From: Thalassospira lohafexi | GTDB lineage: Bacteria > Pseudomonadota > Alphaproteobacteria > Rhodospirillales > Thalassospiraceae | Assembly: GCF_002844275.1 (NCBI RefSeq) | Contig: NZ_NXGX01000003.1 | Location: 561,012-625,011 of the forward strand | Direction of reading: 5' to 3' | Length of the DNA: 64,000 nucleotides | Part shown: positions 1 to 8,736 of the stretch, one piece after another | Numbering within the stretch: position 1 is the stretch's first letter | Layout of the letters: every line of letters begins with the position of its first letter | Notes under the pieces: model-generated | The model's input: only the letters and a program-made list of their open reading frames with translations | The model's database searches: none | Told to the model about the DNA's origin: nothing | Made by a program: the position numbers and the translations under genes

Positions 1-506
1 TTCCACGATCCGCGCAGCCATGCCGGGATGTTAAGTTGCCAGTCTTCGACCCCTTCGGGCCATTCAAAGCCATCGCGCTGCAAACTGCGCAGGACCGCAT
101 TCACAAGCTTCACATATTTATGCAAACCGGCATCGCGGGTCAGGTTGACCGTGCTGTCGACGGCACCGTAATCGGATGTGTCCATAAAGAACAACTGTGC
201 AACGCCAAGGCGCATGATGTTGGTCAGGCGTGCGGCAACCCGGTCCTGTGGCGGTTGATAGCGCGGCGCCAGAACCGCATCAATTTCGCCCATATGGCGC
301 AATGTGGTGCCCAGCAAATGGCGCAGGTAATTGCGATCCAGTGACGGCAGACCATAGCCATGCTTTGACAGAAGTTCGTCCAGTGTCACTTCGCCGCCAC
401 GCAGTTCCTGCAGCGTTTTTAGCGCCAGCATGCGTGGATCGGGTGCCTCGACCGCAGGATGGCGGGATGCATTGCGATGGGCGGGACGGGAACGGCGTTC
501 AGTCAA
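1..506 (-). CDS. rsmB: 16S rRNA (cytosine-5) methyltransferase RsmB, N-terminal part (cut by window edge)
   Basis: Only the first ~168 codons are in the window; the gene runs off the left edge. The visible part reads as the NusB-like RNA-binding domain that precedes the SAM methyltransferase domain in RsmB/Sun proteins, with stretches such as LRHLLGTTLRHMGEID, RLTNIMRLGVAQLFF and VKLVNAVLRSLQR. RsmB methylates C967 of 16S rRNA. No ATG fits. A TTG at 504-506 follows a GGAG ribosome-binding site by 8 bases, so a TTG start is chosen. The family is clear from the fold-specific motifs, but the catalytic domain cannot be checked here, so a stand-alone NusB-like protein is a remote alternative. Confidence 0.8.
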   Translation of the reverse strand, partial: MTERRSRPAHRNASRHPAVEAPDPRMLALKTLQELRGGEVTLDELLSKHGYGLPSLDRNYLRHLLGTTLRHMGEIDAVLAPRYQPPQDRVAARLTNIMRLGVAQLFFMDTSDYGAVDSTVNLTRDAGLHKYVKLVNAVLRSLQRDGFEWPEGVEDWQLNIPAWLRGSW

Positions 507-749
507 AGGGGTATCTCCGGTTTTATGTTATGACTGTAGTTAAGGCCGCGATAGCCAAGTGTAAAGCACCAAGCATCTGTTGGGTCGGCATGGCTGACCT
601 GCCAATCACCACGATGCCGGGTTGAAAAGCCTTGCGATGGGGGCTGTCCCCGGCTACTCCAGACGCAACAATCTGCTGATGGCCTGCCGGTCGTAACCCA
701 CGGGCAAACCATGGGCCAATCAGGACCGAAACAAGGGATCACCCAAACG

Positions 750-1763
750 ATGACGTTTGCCGGACTTGCGACCTTTTCCAGTATTTTTCTGATCGGTGCC
801 ATGTTGTTGACGTGGGCGGTGCTGGTGTATTTGCGGCGCAAGGCGATTTTGGACATGCCCAACCACCGGTCCAGTCATGCCGTGCCGACCCCGCGTGGCG
901 GTGGGTTGGCGGTGACCCCGCTTTTGATAGTTCTGGTGGCAGTGGTGTTTATTCATACCGGGGTGCGCGATATTGGTCCCTGGTTGATGCTTGCCGCCGG
1001 GGTCGGACTTGGCGTTTTAAGCTGGCTTGATGACCGGCATGATTTATCCGCAGCGATACGGTTTGCCTGTCAGTTTGTGGCGGTGATCATTGGTGTCTTT
1101 GCCATTGATAAGCCGGTTCTGGGCGGGCTTGTGCCGGTTTGGTTTGATCATGTTTTGGTGGTGCTGGCGTGGGTCTGGTTTATCAATCTGTTTAATTTCA
1201 TGGACGGGATTGATGGCATTACCGGGGTTGAGGCCGGGTCGATCGGGCTTGGTGTGTTTATCCTCGCCTTGTTGATCCCGTTGCCGCAGTTCATCGGGCT
1301 TGGCTATATCGGGCTTGGTGTCACATCGATCATGGCCGGGTTTTTGATCTGGAACTGGCATCCGGCCCGGTTGTTTTTGGGCGATGTTGGATCAATTCCG
1401 CTTGGCTTTATTCTGGGTTGGGTTCTGTTGGAGCTGGCGGCCGAAGGGGCGTGGGCGGTCGCGCTTATCTTGCCGTCATATTACCTGTTTGATGCGACCA
1501 TAACCTTAATCAAGCGTGCACTTCGCCGCGAAAAAGTCTGGCAAGCGCATCGTGAGCATTTTTATCAACAGGCGACCCAGCGCGGGCTTAAACATTCGAC
1601 CGTCTCGGCGATGATCGGGATTACCAATCTGGTGTTGATTGCGGTGTGTTTTACCGAGTTTGATACGCCGGGCTGGATGCGGGTTGTGGCAGCCGCCATG
1701 GTGGTGTTTGGGCTGGTGGGCATGATGTTGCGCATGCCGGTCAAAGACCGCGCGCAACCGTAA
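750..1763 (+). CDS. WecA/MraY-type undecaprenyl-phosphate sugar-1-phosphate transferase (glycosyltransferase family 4)
   Basis: Polytopic inner-membrane enzyme of the WecA/WbpL/TagO group. It moves a sugar-1-phosphate from a UDP-sugar to undecaprenyl phosphate and so starts assembly of an O-antigen or exopolysaccharide repeat unit. Seen: the early cytoplasmic signature PNHRSSHAVPTPRGGG, the catalytic NFMDGIDGITG motif, LGDVGSIPLGF, and the HRxHxYQ-like motif (AHREHFYQQ) near the C terminus, with about ten hydrophobic segments. The ATG at 750 puts the first membrane segment at the N terminus as in the family and has AGGGA upstream; an ATG at 711 would add 13 residues without an RBS. The dehydratase gene that follows (132 bases on) fits a polysaccharide pair. 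The sugar substrate cannot be read from sequence. Confidence 0.87.
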   Translation: MTFAGLATFSSIFLIGAMLLTWAVLVYLRRKAILDMPNHRSSHAVPTPRGGGLAVTPLLIVLVAVVFIHTGVRDIGPWLMLAAGVGLGVLSWLDDRHDLSAAIRFACQFVAVIIGVFAIDKPVLGGLVPVWFDHVLVVLAWVWFINLFNFMDGIDGITGVEAGSIGLGVFILALLIPLPQFIGLGYIGLGVTSIMAGFLIWNWHPARLFLGDVGSIPLGFILGWVLLELAAEGAWAVALILPSYYLFDATITLIKRALRREKVWQAHREHFYQQATQRGLKHSTVSAMIGITNLVLIAVCFTEFDTPGWMRVVAAAMVVFGLVGMMLRMPVKDRAQP

Positions 1764-1895
1764 GCAAAAACAGGCACGTGCGGAGTGCTTGACTTGTTTT
1801 CAGGTGGGCGCGAAAAGAAAGGCTTATCCGTCTTCGGGTGAAGCGGGTATCCTTTAAAAACAGATAAAAACAGAAAATTGCCGGTAAGGGACCGC

Positions 1896-3887
1896 ATGTC
1901 GCGCATTTTACAGCGAAGCCATATTGCCTTTGGTCATGACATTGTCATGGCCGCACTTTCTTTCCCGCTGGCATTGTATTTGCGGGTTGGCGAGGGCGTG
2001 CAGTTTTATGCCTTTGACAATATCCTGTTTTCAGCCGGTGTGTTTACCCTGATTGCGGCGGCATCCTTCTGGTTTTTTGGACTTTATCGCGGTATCTGGC
2101 GCTATGCGTCGCTCAATGATCTCACACGGATTGCCAAGGCGGTCAGCGTTGCTGTGGCGGCCTTGTTTGTTATCTTGTTCCTGACCACCCGTCTGGACTG
2201 GATTCCGCGTTCTGCCCCGCTTATTCAGTGGTTTTTGTTGATGGCGTTGCTGGGTGGGTCGCGGTTGGCCTATCGCATCGCCAAGGATAAATCGACTGCG
2301 CGTGCGCTGGTGCGTCAAGGTACGCGGCGTCTTTCGGTTCTGTTGATCGGGGCAGGCGACGAAGCAGAAGCCTTTATCCGCGAAACACAACGGTCTGCCG
2401 ACACCCCGTTCAAGGTGATCGGGATTGTCGCGCTGACGGAAAGCCGTGTCGGACGCAATATGCACAATATTGATGTGCTGGCGACGGTTGATCAGCTTGA
2501 AGAAACCATTCAGAAACTTGAAAAATCGCGCCATGGTGTGCCGCGCCGTTTGGTTTTGACCGGTGATGCGCTGCGTCATCCTGACAATGCCAAATGGCTT
2601 GAGATTGCCGACCGATATGGCATGACGTTTGCGCGGTTGCCAAAATTGGGGGATTTGCGCGAAGGCCTTGCCGATCCGCTGCAAATCCGCCCGGTGGCGA
2701 TTGAGGATTTGCTGGGCCGTCCGCAGGCGCGTCTGGATCGTGACCGTGTCCGTGACATGATTGGTGGCAGGCGCGTGCTTGTTACCGGTGCGGGCGGATC
2801 GATTGGGTCCGAACTGGTGCGCCAGATTGCCTCTTATGGTCCGGCGAGCCTGACACTGGTCGATGCCGGGGAATATAATCTCTATGCCATTGATATGGAA
2901 ATGGCGGAAAAATACCCGGACTTGCCACGTGAAAGCGTTCTGGGGGATGTTCGGGATCGCACACGGATTGATACAGTTTTTGATGACGTCAAACCGGAAA
3001 TTGTTTTCCATGCGGCGGCGTATAAGCATGTGCCGCTGGTCGAGCATAATCCCAACGAAGGTATCCTGACCAATACACTGGGGACGCGCAATGTGGCCGA
3101 GGCCTGCCGGGCGGCCAATGTTGCGACGATGGTTTTGATTTCAACCGATAAGGCGGTTAATCCGGCTAATGTCATGGGCGCGTCCAAGCGGCTGGCGGAA
3201 TGTTATTGTCAGGCGCTTGAAACCTTGCCCGATGATCAGCGCAGCATCACGCGGTTTGTCACCGTGCGGTTTGGCAATGTGTTGGGGTCGACCGGATCGG
3301 TTGTGCCGCTGTTTAAGCGCCAGCTTGAAGCCGGGGGGCCCTTGACCGTGACGCATGAGGGCATCACACGTTACTTCATGACCATTGCCGAGGCGGTGGA
3401 GCTTGTCCTGCAATCGGCTGAACTTGGCCGTCGCGGTGTGACAGAAGGCGGTAAAATCTTTGTTCTCGATATGGGGCGCCCGGTCAAAATCGTTGATCTT
3501 GCACGCCAGATGATCTTGCTGTCGGGCTTGCAGCCGGGCAAAGACGTCGAGATCAAGGTCACCGGCCTGCGCCCGGGTGAAAAGCTTTATGAAGAACTGT
3601 TCCACGATTCTGAGCCGCCTGAACCAACCGAGACGGACGGTGTGATGTTGGCCGCCCCACGGGTTGTTGATTATGATCTGATCAAACAGGTGTTTGAAGC
3701 GCTTGAAACCAGTGCAACCAGTCGTGATACCCACGCCACTTTGGCGTTGATCAGTCAGTTGGTGCCGGAATTCCAGCCACCCGAGATCGGGGTTAAATCG
3801 ATCTTTGCCGATAACGCCAAAGCCGTAACAGGTCCGTCTGCCGAGGATGGCAGCGATCTGGATCAGGCCGCGGGAAGATCGGCCTAG
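1896..3887 (+). CDS. CapD/FlaA1-type nucleoside-diphosphate sugar 4,6-dehydratase/epimerase, membrane-anchored
   Basis: Long (663-residue) member of the WbpM/PglF/CapD group, which removes water from UDP-GlcNAc or a related sugar nucleotide to make precursors of deoxy- and aminodeoxy sugars. Order: four N-terminal membrane segments (about residues 10-125), a first Rossmann domain with VLLIGAGDEAEAFI, then the SDR catalytic domain starting at VLVTGAGGSIGSELV, with AAYKHVPLVE, STDKAVNP and VRFGNVLGSTGSV. The start is the ATG at 1896 with AAGGG just upstream; a TTG at 1878 is in frame but less likely. It follows the WecA-like gene on the same strand, suggesting one surface-polysaccharide module. 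The exact product (for example QuiNAc or bacillosamine precursor) is not decided by sequence. Confidence 0.88.
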   Translation: MSRILQRSHIAFGHDIVMAALSFPLALYLRVGEGVQFYAFDNILFSAGVFTLIAAASFWFFGLYRGIWRYASLNDLTRIAKAVSVAVAALFVILFLTTRLDWIPRSAPLIQWFLLMALLGGSRLAYRIAKDKSTARALVRQGTRRLSVLLIGAGDEAEAFIRETQRSADTPFKVIGIVALTESRVGRNMHNIDVLATVDQLEETIQKLEKSRHGVPRRLVLTGDALRHPDNAKWLEIADRYGMTFARLPKLGDLREGLADPLQIRPVAIEDLLGRPQARLDRDRVRDMIGGRRVLVTGAGGSIGSELVRQIASYGPASLTLVDAGEYNLYAIDMEMAEKYPDLPRESVLGDVRDRTRIDTVFDDVKPEIVFHAAAYKHVPLVEHNPNEGILTNTLGTRNVAEACRAANVATMVLISTDKAVNPANVMGASKRLAECYCQALETLPDDQRSITRFVTVRFGNVLGSTGSVVPLFKRQLEAGGPLTVTHEGITRYFMTIAEAVELVLQSAELGRRGVTEGGKIFVLDMGRPVKIVDLARQMILLSGLQPGKDVEIKVTGLRPGEKLYEELFHDSEPPEPTETDGVMLAAPRVVDYDLIKQVFEALETSATSRDTHATLALISQLVPEFQPPEIGVKSIFADNAKAVTGPSAEDGSDLDQAAGRSA

Positions 3888-3933
3888 TCGTCTTTCCAGT
3901 GACACCATTTTCCATTTTTGGGATGCCTCATAA

Positions 3934-3960
3934 GAGTTCATTCTTATTGCGAATGAACTC
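3934..3960. repeat. Perfect 10-bp inverted repeat between capD-like gene and hglS
   Basis: Arms GAGTTCATTC (3934-3943) and GAATGAACTC (3951-3960) enclose a 7-base loop. There is no following T-run on the plus strand, so it is not a textbook terminator. It could end transcription of the upstream gene weakly or be an operator for the downstream hglS-like gene, whose start is 127 bases away. Confidence 0.5.
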
Positions 3961-4086
3961 GTGCGGAATTGTCGTTTGTCAGGGGTGTTTTACGCCAATA
4001 TCTTGCGCCCAGAATGACAAACAGGAATGACCTTGTTGCGAAGGCATTCCGAAATTCCAGTCCGTTCCCGTTCTTTGGAGGCTCCC

Positions 4087-5493
4087 ATGTCGGCAGATGC
4101 TTTGGTCCATCCCGATGAAATTCGTTCGATGTTTTCCAGCGCCATGTCGGACATGTACCGTGCCGAAGTGCCGCAATATGGCACCCTCCTTGAACTGGTC
4201 GCAGACAAGAATGACGAGACACTTAAAGCCGACCACGCACTGCATGACAGCCTGACCGGCAATGATGAATTGGACCGGCTGGATGTGGAACGCCATGGTG
4301 CGATCCGGTTGGGCAAGGCCGAAGAACTGTTTACCATGCGCCGTCTGTTTGCGGTGATGGGCATGCATCCGGTGGGTTATTATGATTTGTCAGTGGCGGG
4401 TGTGCCGGTTCATTCGACGGCGTTTCGTCCGATTGATGACGCGGCACTGCGGCGCAATCCGTTTCGGGTTTTCACATCCCTTTTGCGGCTTGAGCTGATC
4501 GAAGATGAAAACCTGCGCCATGACGCCCAGCAGATTTTGGCGGCGCGCGATATTTTCACCGCCGATGTCATCAAGCTGATTTATCTGGCGGAAAAGAATG
4601 GCGGGTTGACGCAGGTGCAGGCCGAACAGTTTGTGACCCAGGCGCTTGAAACATTCCGCTGGCACAGTGATGCGACGGTGTCGCTGAACTCATACCAAAA
4701 AATGCATGATGCCCACCGTTTGATTGCCGATGTTGTGTGTTTCAAAGGGCCGCATATCAATCATCTGACACCGCGCACATTGGATATTGATGCGGTTCAG
4801 AAAACCATGCCCGAACGGGGCATTTCACCCAAGGCGGTTGTCGAAGGTCCACCGACCCGAAAATGCCCGATCCTTCTGCGCCAAACCAGTTTCAAGGCGC
4901 TGGAAGAACAGGTCTATTTCGTGGGCGACACCCCAAAAGGCACACCGGGAACCCATACCGCCCGTTTTGGCGAGATTGAGCAGCGCGGCGTTGCCCTGAC
5001 GGCGAAGGGGCGGGCGCTCTATGACACGCTTTTGGCATCCGTCCGGCAGGCTGTTCAGATCAATGCCGGTGGATCAAATGCGCGCGATTACGAAACCGAG
5101 CTTTGCGAACGGTTCGTTGCCTTCCCCGATGATTATGAAACGCTTCGGGTCGAAGGATTGGCTTTCTTTAAATACAGCCCGACCAAGGACGGTTTGGATG
5201 CCGCGCGCAATGGCAAATTGGCGGGAACAGCCCATGAGTTGGTTGATCAAGGATATCTGCGTGCGGACCCGATCATTTATGAGGATTTCCTGCCCGTGAG
5301 TGCGGCTGGTATTTTCCAGTCGAATCTTGGTGGAGATGCGCAGAAAAATTATCAGACCCATTCCAATCAGGATGAGTTTGAACAGGCGCTTGGGGCATCG
5401 GTTCGTGATGAGCTGGCACTTTATGCGAAAACCCAGCAGGTTTCTATTGACCGTGCATTCGATGCATTGGGGCTTAAGAAAAGCGTTGCTTGA
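4087..5493 (+). CDS. hglS: 2-oxoadipate dioxygenase/decarboxylase, HglS/YdcJ family (DUF1338, VOC fold)
   Basis: Reads as the HglS/YdcJ family, Fe(II) enzymes that convert 2-oxoadipate to D-2-hydroxyglutarate in D-lysine or pipecolate catabolism. The family start HPDEIRSMFSSAMSDMYR is present, with the metal and substrate residues in context: His and Arg in VHSTAFRP, His in GPHINHLTPRTLD and Glu in RFGEIEQRG. Length is 468 residues, as usual. The ATG at 4087 has GGAGG five bases upstream, which decides it over an in-frame upstream start at 4027. It stands alone between non-lysine genes, so the pathway context is not local; substrate assignment is by family only. Confidence 0.85.
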   Translation: MSADALVHPDEIRSMFSSAMSDMYRAEVPQYGTLLELVADKNDETLKADHALHDSLTGNDELDRLDVERHGAIRLGKAEELFTMRRLFAVMGMHPVGYYDLSVAGVPVHSTAFRPIDDAALRRNPFRVFTSLLRLELIEDENLRHDAQQILAARDIFTADVIKLIYLAEKNGGLTQVQAEQFVTQALETFRWHSDATVSLNSYQKMHDAHRLIADVVCFKGPHINHLTPRTLDIDAVQKTMPERGISPKAVVEGPPTRKCPILLRQTSFKALEEQVYFVGDTPKGTPGTHTARFGEIEQRGVALTAKGRALYDTLLASVRQAVQINAGGSNARDYETELCERFVAFPDDYETLRVEGLAFFKYSPTKDGLDAARNGKLAGTAHELVDQGYLRADPIIYEDFLPVSAAGIFQSNLGGDAQKNYQTHSNQDEFEQALGASVRDELALYAKTQQVSIDRAFDALGLKKSVA

Positions 5494-5613
5494 TTAGGGT
5501 TGGCGTATCGAGCCGATTGGTGCGGGCACGTACATTAAAGGTTCACGGCATTTCCTGAGTTTGGAAGGTGGATACGGCACGCATTGTCGTGTCATCTTTT
5601 TCGTTGACCAATT

Positions 5614-5657
5614 CATACCCCAATGGATATATGTTGATTCATAGTCATTGGGGTATG
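5614..5657. promoter_or_regulatory. 12-bp inverted repeat operator candidate overlapping the arsR-like start
   Basis: CATACCCCAATG (5614-5625) and CATTGGGGTATG (5646-5657) are perfect inverted arms with a 20-base AT-rich spacer. The right arm ends five bases before the regulator's ATG, covering its translation start region, and the spacer would hold the -10 area. This is the expected place for an autoregulatory ArsR-family operator; binding is inferred. Confidence 0.6.
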
Positions 5658-5661
5658 GGTT

Positions 5662-5985
5662 ATGTCAGACACGCACACGATCCTTTTCAAAACGCTTTCC
5701 GACCCAACGCGACGGGCAATTTTTGAGCGTTTATGCCGAGAAGGGGACAAAACTGTCGGGGCACTGACAGAGCATGCGGGTGTCTCGCAACCGGTTGTCT
5801 CAAAACACCTTCGTATTTTAAAGCAGGCAGGCTTGGTCAGCGGCCTACATGAAGGCCGCCAAACCCATTACAGCGCACAGCCTGATGCGTTATCCCCCCT
5901 CAGGGACTGGACCGCGCAAATGGCTGAGTTCTGGGAGGGCCGTTTCGATGCGCTTGAAAACCTGCTCAAACGGATTGATCAATGA
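5662..5985 (+). CDS. ArsR-family winged-helix transcriptional regulator
   Basis: 107-residue winged-helix protein with FKTLSDPTRRAIFERL followed by a helix-turn-helix (VGALTEHAGVSQPVVSKHLRIL) and the wing (GLVSGLHEGRQTHYSA). No metal-binding ELCVCDL-type motif is present, so it belongs to the non-metal ArsR group commonly paired with SRPBCC/AHSA1 proteins. Its stop overlaps the next start (ATGA), so the two are translated together. The inverted repeat ending just before its ATG suggests it represses its own operon. The inducer is unknown. Confidence 0.88.
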   Translation: MSDTHTILFKTLSDPTRRAIFERLCREGDKTVGALTEHAGVSQPVVSKHLRILKQAGLVSGLHEGRQTHYSAQPDALSPLRDWTAQMAEFWEGRFDALENLLKRIDQ

Positions 5986-6395
5986 AAAATACCACACCGG
6001 AAACCCGCTCTGTCGTTGTTGAACGGGAACTTGCCTTTCCGCCTGAGAAAATATGGCGTGCTCTTACGCAGCCGCATCTCATCGCAGAATGGTTGCTGCA
6101 AAATGACTTCACGCCAGTTTTGAATCACAAATTCAAACTCAGTGCCAGTTGGGGTGAAATTGACTGTCAGGTTCTGACGATCGAGCCTGAAAAAACACTC
6201 ACATACACATGGCAGGCAGATGGGTTGGAAAGTGTTGTGACCTGGACATTGTCGCCTTCTGCCAGTGGAACGCTTCTGCGTATGGAGCAAACAGGGTTCA
6301 ATCCAGAGAAACAAAAGCTGGCATATTTTGGTGCCAAAAGCGGGTGGCCACGCTTCTTTGGTCAGTTGGAACAATTACTGTCGCAAATCGATTAA
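5982..6395 (+). CDS. SRPBCC (AHSA1/START-like) domain protein
   Basis: 137-residue single-domain protein of the AHSA1/CalC group: VVVERELAFPPEKIWRALTQPHLIAEW at the N terminus and GWPRFFGQLEQLL at the C terminus are the family's typical ends. These helix-grip folds bind small hydrophobic ligands; no enzymatic residue is recognisable. Its start overlaps the ArsR stop by 4 bases. The ArsR plus AHSA1 pairing is common in bacteria, and the AHSA1 partner is often a ligand-binding or detoxification protein. Confidence 0.85.
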   Translation: MKNTTPETRSVVVERELAFPPEKIWRALTQPHLIAEWLLQNDFTPVLNHKFKLSASWGEIDCQVLTIEPEKTLTYTWQADGLESVVTWTLSPSASGTLLRMEQTGFNPEKQKLAYFGAKSGWPRFFGQLEQLLSQID

Positions 6396-6422
6396 ATTTA
6401 TCCCACGCCTGAGGAGCTTACG

Positions 6423-6788
6423 ATGAACATTTTTTTGTGGATTTTGCAGGCTTTACTCGCCGTGCATACAGGTATTGGTGCGGTTTGGAAGTTTTCAAAT
6501 TCCGAACAAAACATTCCATCTCTGAGTGCTATTCCTCATGCGGTATGGATGGGGCTGATTGGCGTTGAACTGCTTTGTGCGGTTGGGTTGATCCTGCCTG
6601 CAATCAATAAGCAATTTGCCATTCTCGTGCCTGTCGCGGCCTTGGGTATTGCAGCAGAGATGCTCCTCTTTTCCGGGATGCATTTGCGATCAGGTGTAGA
6701 GCAGAATGGGCCGATGTTTTATTGGCTGGTTGTGGCGGCCATATGTGGATTTCTTGCCTATGCCAGAACGTCACTCTCACCGCTTTAG
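6423..6788 (+). CDS. DoxX-like small integral membrane protein
   Basis: 121 residues with four predicted membrane helices (about 3-22, 40-60, 65-85, 95-115), consistent with the DoxX-like/DUF4345-type group. A GAGGAG ribosome-binding site precedes the ATG. It lies 27 bases after the SRPBCC gene and probably shares the ArsR-controlled transcript. Function is not known; DoxX relatives are linked to redox or thiol stress. Confidence 0.7.
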   Translation: MNIFLWILQALLAVHTGIGAVWKFSNSEQNIPSLSAIPHAVWMGLIGVELLCAVGLILPAINKQFAILVPVAALGIAAEMLLFSGMHLRSGVEQNGPMFYWLVVAAICGFLAYARTSLSPL

Positions 6789-7061
6789 AGCCGCGGTATC
6801 AAATAGAGCTATTTTGCTGAAAGCCGCCATGCAAGAATTCGGGGTCCACTTTTTGCGCTGCACATGCTAAAGGTCCGCGCGAAACATGGTTCGGACTCAT
6901 TGATCATGTGTCGGCCCGGGTTTCTGCCAAAAGGCCGGTTCGCCCGCAATTGATACCATCGGTATGCACGAGCAGCCATACAGCACGGTATCGCATCGGG
7001 CCGATATATCATCAATGGGTCCGCGACCTTCATCACATATTGATGCATGAAAGCGAACCCA

Positions 7062-8639
7062 ATGACTGCTCGTATTGCGCGCGCGCTTATTTCCGTTTCC
7101 GACAAGACCGGTCTGGTCGAATTTGCCAAATCCCTTCATGAACAGGGTGTTGAAATCCTGTCGACCGGTGGCTCTGCCAAGGCGATTGAAGCGGCCGGTA
7201 TCCCGGTTAAGGAAGTTGCCGATCACACCGGTTTTCCTGAAATCATGGATGGTCGTGTCAAAACGCTTCATCCGAAAATTCATGGCGGCCTTCTGGGCCG
7301 TCGTCCGCTTGCCAGCCATATGCAGGCAATGAAAGACAACGACATTGCGCCGATCGATCTGGTGTGTGTGAACCTTTATCCGTTCGAAGAAACCGTCGCC
7401 AAGGGTGCCGATTTCGATACCTGCATCGAAAACATCGACATTGGCGGACCAAGCATGATCCGTTCGGCAGCCAAGAACCATGAGTCGGTGACGGTTGTTG
7501 TCGATCCAGGCGACTATGACCGCGTCGTTGCCGAAATGAACGACAATGCCGGTGCCACGACGGCGGAAACCCGCCGTGTTCTGGCCGCCAAGGCATTTGC
7601 CCGCACGGGTGCCTATGACTCGGCGATTTCAAGCTGGTTTGCCGGTGAACTGGGTGAAACCTTCCCGCAGCGTTTGAATGTTTCGGCCGAACTGAAGCAA
7701 ACCCTTCGTTACGGCGAAAACCCGCATCAGCAGGCCGCGTTTTACACCAATGGTAAAAACCGTCCGGGTGTTTCGACCGCGACCCAGCTTCAGGGCAAGG
7801 AACTGTCGTTTAATAACCTGAACGACACCGATGCCGCGTTTGAACTGGTGTCCGAATTTGATGAAAAACCGGCTGTTGCCATCATCAAGCACGCCAACCC
7901 GTGTGGTGTGGCAGAGGGCGAAAGCCTGATTGATGCTTATCACAAGGCGCTGTCATGTGATCCGGTGTCGGCTTTTGGTGGTATCATTGCGGTCAACCGG
8001 ACCCTTGATAAAGCCACGGCCGAAGAAATCGCCAAGCTGTTTGCCGAAGTGGTGATTTGCCCGGATGCGGATGATGCCGCCCGTGAAGTTCTGTCGTCCA
8101 AGAAGAACCTGCGTGTTCTTATTACCGGTGGCATGGCCGATCCGGAAGGCGAAGACATGACGCTGCGTTCGCTGGCGGGTGGGTATCTGCTTCAGAACCG
8201 TGATGCGGGTCGGGTCAAACGTGACGAGCTTAAAGTCGTTACCAAGCGCACGCCGTCCGAGGCCGAGCTTAATGACCTTCTGTTTGCCTTCCGCGTTGGC
8301 AAACACGTCAAATCAAATGCGATTGTGTATGTTAAAGACGGCAAGACCGTTGGCGTTGGTGCGGGGCAGATGAGCCGCGTTGACAGTTCGCGTATTGCCG
8401 CGTGGAAAGCCGAAGAAGCCAGCAAAAATGCAGGCGAAGATGTCGTGCGGACCAAGGGGTCGGTCGTGTCATCTGATGCATTCTTCCCGTTTGCCGATGG
8501 TCTTCTGGCAGCGGTCAAAGCCGGTGCGACGGCGGTGATCCAGCCGGGTGGTTCGATGCGTGACGAAGAAGTCATTGCAGCAGCCGACGAGCACGGTATT
8601 GCCATGGTGTTTACCGGCATGCGTCACTTCCGCCACTAA
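7062..8639 (+). CDS. purH: Bifunctional AICAR transformylase / IMP cyclohydrolase PurH
   Basis: Carries out the last two steps of de novo IMP synthesis in the cytosol: formylation of AICAR with 10-formyl-THF, then ring closure. The N-terminal MGS-like cyclohydrolase domain begins at [16 protein letters not shown] with [13 protein letters not shown] and [15 protein letters not shown]. The transformylase domain carries [22 protein letters not shown] and [11 protein letters not shown]. About 525 residues, the usual size. ATG 7062 is preferred because a weak GAAAG lies 8 bases upstream; ATG 7047 is in frame and adds five residues. A strong hairpin terminator follows. It is monocistronic here, away from other purine genes. 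Confidence 0.96.
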   Translation: MTARIARALISVSDKTGLVEFAKSLHEQGVEILSTGGSAKAIEAAGIPVKEVADHTGFPEIMDGRVKTLHPKIHGGLLGRRPLASHMQAMKDNDIAPIDLVCVNLYPFEETVAKGADFDTCIENIDIGGPSMIRSAAKNHESVTVVVDPGDYDRVVAEMNDNAGATTAETRRVLAAKAFARTGAYDSAISSWFAGELGETFPQRLNVSAELKQTLRYGENPHQQAAFYTNGKNRPGVSTATQLQGKELSFNNLNDTDAAFELVSEFDEKPAVAIIKHANPCGVAEGESLIDAYHKALSCDPVSAFGGIIAVNRTLDKATAEEIAKLFAEVVICPDADDAAREVLSSKKNLRVLITGGMADPEGEDMTLRSLAGGYLLQNRDAGRVKRDELKVVTKRTPSEAELNDLLFAFRVGKHVKSNAIVYVKDGKTVGVGAGQMSRVDSSRIAAWKAEEASKNAGEDVVRTKGSVVSSDAFFPFADGLLAAVKAGATAVIQPGGSMRDEEVIAAADEHGIAMVFTGMRHFRH

Positions 8640-8662
8640 GTGCGACGGTGATTTAGGCATTA

Positions 8663-8693
8663 AAAAACCCCGGGGTTCGTCCCCGGGGTTTTT
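8663..8693. terminator. Rho-independent terminator after purH
   Basis: A hairpin with arms AAAAACCCCGGGG and CCCCGGGGTTTTT around a TTCGT loop, ending in a T-run. The A and T flanks make it usable from both strands, so it can also end the minus-strand hem operon. Confidence 0.93.
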
Positions 8694-8736
8694 GTTTTGA
8701 TAGGTTTGCTTAGGCTAAATTGACCAATCGGACGTC

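Noticed and set aside
230..625. Plus-strand open frame opposite rsmB
   Set aside because: It is the antisense shadow of the rsmB reading frame, which has clear NusB-domain sequence.
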